Shown: piece by piece, positions 61,406 to 64,000 of the stretch
Position numbering within the stretch: the first letter of the stretch is position 1
How the letters are laid out: each line of letters opens with the position of its first letter
Assembly: GCF_020886775.1 (NCBI RefSeq)
Contig: NZ_AP024525.1
Coordinates: forward strand, 3,100,001-3,164,000
Direction of reading: 5' to 3'
DNA from: Sinomonas cyclohexanicum
Lineage (GTDB): Bacteria > Actinomycetota > Actinomycetes > Actinomycetales > Micrococcaceae
Length of the DNA: 64,000 bases
Program-made: the position numbers and the translations under genes
The notes under the pieces: model-generated
Databases searched by the model: none
What the model was told of the DNA's origin: nothing
The model's input: only the letters and a program-made list of their open reading frames with translations

Positions 61406-62341
61406 CTAGATCTTCGAGACCTGGTTGAACGCGAGCGTTACGGGCGTCTCGCGCTCGAAGATCGAGACGAGCACCACGAGGGTCTGCGACTCCGGCTTGA
61501 TCTCCGAGATCGTGGCCGGAAGGGTCTCGAACGGGCCCTCCTTGACGATCACGGACTCGCCGACCTCGAAGTCGACCGCGACCGGGGCGGCCTGGGCCTT
61601 CTGGCCCGCCCTGCCGGCTGCCTTCGCCTCGGCGGCCTGCTCGGCCTCGAACACCGGGGCGAGCATCGAGAAGACCTCGTCCAGGGTCAGCGGAACGGGG
61701 TTGTGGGCGTTGCCCACGAAGCCCGTGACACCGGGGGTGTGGCGGACGGCGCCCCATGAGGCGTCCGTGAGGTCCATGCGCACGAGCACGTAGCCCGGGA
61801 TGCGGACCCGGTTGACGACCTTGCGCTGGGCGTTCTTGATCTCGACGACTTCCTCCATCGGGACCTGGATCTCGAAGATGTAGTCTTCCATGTCCAGCGT
61901 CTGGATGCGGGTCTCGAGGTTGGCCTTCACGCGGTTCTCGTAGCCGGCGTAGGAGTGGATCACGTACCAGTCGCCCGGCTGCCGGCGCAGCTTTGCGCGG
62001 AAGTCCTCCGCGGCCTTCGCCGCAGCCTCGGCCGGGTCGATCGCCTCGGCGGGCTCGGCCACCTCCTCAGCACCGGCCTCGGCGGGCGCACCCTCGTCTG
62101 CGCCGAGGTCCTCATCGCCAAGGTCCTCATCGGCGACGTCCGCACCCACGGAGGGCTCGTCGTCGTGCGCCGCCTCGTCCTCGGGCTCCGCCTCTGCGGA
62201 ATCGGCGATTGCCTGATCGACGTCTTCCTTGTCGAGGGGAACGGCAGGCGCAGCGGGGGCAGCGGCGACGTCGGAGAAGGCAGGCTCGAACGCCGACTCC
62301 TCGTGCTCGTTCCCGCGATCCTCGAGCTCGTGCTCAGACAC
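61406..62341 (-). CDS. nusG: Transcription termination/antitermination factor NusG
   Basis: A 311-residue protein. The first 130 residues are an acidic, Ala/Glu-rich extension common in actinobacteria. The NGN domain follows ([29 protein letters not shown] and GVTGFVG), and the C-terminal KOW domain is [20 protein letters not shown]. It couples RNA polymerase to ribosomes via S10 and to Rho. It follows secE. Confidence 0.97.
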   Translation of the reverse strand: MSEHELEDRGNEHEESAFEPAFSDVAAAPAAPAVPLDKEDVDQAIADSAEAEPEDEAAHDDEPSVGADVADEDLGDEDLGADEGAPAEAGAEEVAEPAEAIDPAEAAAKAAEDFRAKLRRQPGDWYVIHSYAGYENRVKANLETRIQTLDMEDYIFEIQVPMEEVVEIKNAQRKVVNRVRIPGYVLVRMDLTDASWGAVRHTPGVTGFVGNAHNPVPLTLDEVFSMLAPVFEAEQAAEAKAAGRAGQKAQAAPVAVDFEVGESVIVKEGPFETLPATISEIKPESQTLVVLVSIFERETPVTLAFNQVSKI

Positions 62342-62454
62342 TTAGTCTCCTGCTTTCCTCGTACGTCTTACTCGCTTGCGTTCTTAAATGGCTTATCCGC
62401 ACACCCTGTCCCGGCCCCGGTCTCCCGGCGCGGGCCACGGTCTGCGGACCAGTC

Positions 62455-62715
62455 CTAGTTCGACGTGGACGTCCCGCCGAAGACCCAGCCAACGCCGGTC
62501 CCGAAGAGGAAGTCGAGGACGAACACGACCGCCATCATGACGACGACGAACCCCAGCACCACGAGCGTGTAGTTCAGGAGCTCCTGCCGGGTCGGCGTGA
62601 CGACCTTGCGGAGCTCGCCGATCACCTGCCGGACGAAGAGTGCGATCCGGCCGAAGAAGCCAAGCTTCCTGGCCTGCTTGGGGCGGCCCGAACTGCTTGA
62701 AGCCGTCTCGGTCAA
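62455..62715 (-). CDS. secE: Preprotein translocase subunit SecE
   Basis: An 86-residue protein with one C-terminal transmembrane helix (VVLGFVVVMMAVVFVLDFLF) preceded by the conserved amphipathic segment FVRQVIGELRKVVTPTRQEL. It clamps SecY. It sits directly between tRNA-Trp and nusG, the standard bacterial order. Confidence 0.96.
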   Translation of the reverse strand: MTETASSSSGRPKQARKLGFFGRIALFVRQVIGELRKVVTPTRQELLNYTLVVLGFVVVMMAVVFVLDFLFGTGVGWVFGGTSTSN

Positions 62716-62784
62716 CCGATTCCTCGCTCACTCGCTACTTCCCGCAGGACTTCCCCGCCGGATCCGTTCTGTGGGTGCTGGAAA

Positions 62785-62806
62785 AGCCCGGAACGCGTTC
62801 CGGGCT
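62785..62806 (-). terminator. Terminator of tRNA-Trp
   Basis: AGCCCGGAACG / CGTTCCGGGCT is a perfect 22-base palindrome followed on the minus strand by TTTTCC, 11 bases downstream of the tRNA. Confidence 0.8.
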
Positions 62807-62816
62807 GGTTCCTGCG

Positions 62817-62889
62817 CAGGGCAGACAGGACTCGAACCTGCAACCTGCGGTTTTGGAGACCGCTGCGCTACCAATTGCGCCACTGCCCT
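62817..62889 (-). tRNA. tRNA-Trp (anticodon CCA)
   Basis: A 73-nt tRNA on the minus strand. Acceptor arms AGGGCAG and CTGCCCT pair over 7 bp, the anticodon loop reads TCTCCAAAA with CCA in the anticodon position, and the T arm has GGTTCGAGTCC. The discriminator base is G, as expected for Trp. The CCA tail is not encoded. Confidence 0.95.
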
Positions 62890-63011
62890 TCGGTGGCAAA
62901 CCACCTGACACGCCGATTCACCGTGGACTACCTTACCAAGGATCCACAGCGGCTTGTGCCATCGGGACCCGGCAGGACAGAACCACTCGCGGGATCCGGC
63001 GCCGAGGATCA

Positions 63012-63017
63012 AGTTTA
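63012..63017 (-). promoter_or_regulatory. Possible -10 element upstream of tRNA-Trp
   Basis: TAAACT on the minus strand lies about 120 bases before tRNA-Trp in the gap to the divergent aminotransferase. The -35 is not convincing. The region 62890-63139 otherwise holds no supported gene. Confidence 0.25.
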
Positions 63018-63139
63018 CGCATATTCCGCGCGGACGTCGAACCGACGCCCCGCGGGCCGGGTCCGGGGGGCCTCGAGCGCCTAGAGTAGGTAGCACGAGT
63101 CAGGCCCACGCTCGAAGACCACAACGAAGGGAATGCCCC

Positions 63140-64000
63140 ATGACCTCCGCCCGCGTGTCCCAGCGCATCGGATCCATCGCAGAGTCCGCCACCCTGGCCG
63201 TCGACGCGAAGGCGAAGGCGCTCAAGGCCGCGGGCCGGCCCGTGATCGGCTTCGGCGCCGGCGAGCCGGACTTCCCGACCCCGGACTACATCGTGGAGGC
63301 GGCCATCGCAGCCGCCCGCCAGCCGCGCTTCCACCGGTACTCCCCCGCCGGCGGCCTCCCGGAGCTCAAGGAGGCGATCGCCGCGAAGACCAAGCGCGAC
63401 TCCGGCTACGAGGCCGCGGCGTCCCAGGTCCTCGTGACGAACGGCGGCAAGCAGGCCGTCTACAACACCTTCGCCACACTCCTGGACCCGGGCGACGAGG
63501 TCCTCCTCCCGACCCCCTACTGGACCACGTACCCCGAGGCGATCCGCCTCGCGGGCGGCGTCCCGGTCGAGGTCTTCGCGGGCCCGGAGCAGGGCTACCT
63601 CGTCACGGTCGACCAGCTCGAGGCCGCACTCACCGAGCGCACCAAGATCCTCCTGTTCGTCTCGCCGTCCAACCCCACCGGCGCCGTGTACTCGCCCGAG
63701 CAGACCAAGGAGATCGGCCAGTGGGCCGCGTCCAAGGGCCTGTGGGTCGTGACCGACGAGATCTACGAGCACCTCACGTACGACGGCGTGCCCTTCACCT
63801 CGATCGCGACCGCCGCCCCGGAGCTCGGAGACAGGGTCGTGATCCTCAACGGCGTGGCCAAGACGTACGCGATGACCGGCTGGCGGGTGGGCTGGATGAT
63901 CGGTCCCGCGGACGTCATCAAGGCCGCCACGAACCTCCAGTCCCACGCGACGTCCAACGTTGCCAACGTCTCTCAGATGGCCGCCCTCGCCGCGGTCTCC
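63140..64000 (+). CDS. PLP-dependent aminotransferase (aspartate aminotransferase type), 3' end cut
   Basis: Open from ATG 63140 to the window edge (287 codons); I translated it directly. It is a fold-type I class I/II aminotransferase: [40 protein letters not shown] and [13 protein letters not shown]. The PLP-binding lysine lies at residue 241 in [16 protein letters not shown]. It probably transfers amino groups between aspartate or a similar amino acid and 2-oxoglutarate. AAGGGA lies 8 bases before the start. It is divergent from tRNA-Trp, an arrangement common in related genomes. About 110 residues are missing at the right edge. Confidence 0.92.
   Translation, partial: MTSARVSQRIGSIAESATLAVDAKAKALKAAGRPVIGFGAGEPDFPTPDYIVEAAIAAARQPRFHRYSPAGGLPELKEAIAAKTKRDSGYEAAASQVLVTNGGKQAVYNTFATLLDPGDEVLLPTPYWTTYPEAIRLAGGVPVEVFAGPEQGYLVTVDQLEAALTERTKILLFVSPSNPTGAVYSPEQTKEIGQWAASKGLWVVTDEIYEHLTYDGVPFTSIATAAPELGDRVVILNGVAKTYAMTGWRVGWMIGPADVIKAATNLQSHATSNVANVSQMAALAAVS

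Noticed and set aside
62933-63946. Minus-strand 337-codon frame at the right end
   Set aside because: It is antisense to the aminotransferase, whose motifs and PLP lysine are clear on the plus strand.

Overview
The window is high-GC actinobacterial DNA that fits a member of the Micrococcaceae (Arthrobacter/Sinomonas-like). This is inferred from base composition, the order tRNA-Trp-secE-nusG-rplK-rplA, the RG-rich and acidic tails on S3, S5, L29 and NusG, and the typical ribosomal-protein sequences. No 16S rRNA gene is present, so genus-level placement is a judgement. Almost all housekeeping genes lie on the minus strand.

Layout. (1) 1-6001 is an accessory strip: a truncated winged-helix/nuclease-like gene (minus), a divergent NYN-LOTUS RNase-like gene (plus), a complete IS1182-type element (2059-3858), a double SRPBCC gene, a second winged-helix/nuclease-like paralogue (plus) and a repeat cluster that looks like an IS remnant. 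(2) 6015-10507 holds a P1 peptidase and a divergent Ugp-type ABC importer operon (two permeases and a Tat/lipobox binding protein, no ATPase). (3) 10607-25071, read right to left, is the S10-spc ribosomal cluster: rpsJ, rplC, rplD, rplW, rplB, rpsS, rplV, rpsC, rplP, rpmC, rpsQ, then an AbiEi-like gene, then rplN, rplX, rplE, rpsH, rplF, rplR, rpsE, rpmD, rplO, secY, adk, map. rplD is frameshifted as written. No rpsN lies between rplE and rpsH, and the usual infA-rpmJ-rpsM-rpsK-rpoA block does not follow map here. (4) 25426-29734 encodes a 42-codon membrane miniprotein and a 1372-residue polytopic membrane protein. (5) 29917-34342 is the str operon (rpsL, rpsG, fusA, tuf). (6) 34774-42233 is rpoB-rpoC. 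(7) 42558-46334, on plus, encodes a thiolase, a YbaK-type deacylase and an exported 5'-nucleotidase. (8) 46449-47489 is rplJ-rplL. (9) 47814-57496 is a nitrate respiration operon, narG-narH-narJ-narI-narK, followed closely by an ATP-dependent DNA ligase. (10) 57582-59842 holds a membrane protein and a double GNAT acetyltransferase. (11) 59956-62889 is tRNA-Trp, secE, nusG, rplK, rplA. (12) A plus-strand aminotransferase runs off the right edge.

The core genes form the transcription-translation machinery: RNA polymerase beta and beta', NusG, SecE/SecY, EF-G, EF-Tu, most ribosomal proteins, Adk and Map. The nitrate reductase block separates rplK-rplA from rplJ-rplL. Strong palindromes punctuate transcript ends, and several share a CGCCGTCGTGCG core. 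The items most worth checking are the rplD frameshift, the insertion sequence that landed in a CTAG shared by two convergent stop codons, the AbiEi-like gene inside the ribosomal cluster bordered by REP-like repeats, and the three partnerless AbiEi/nuclease-like genes.
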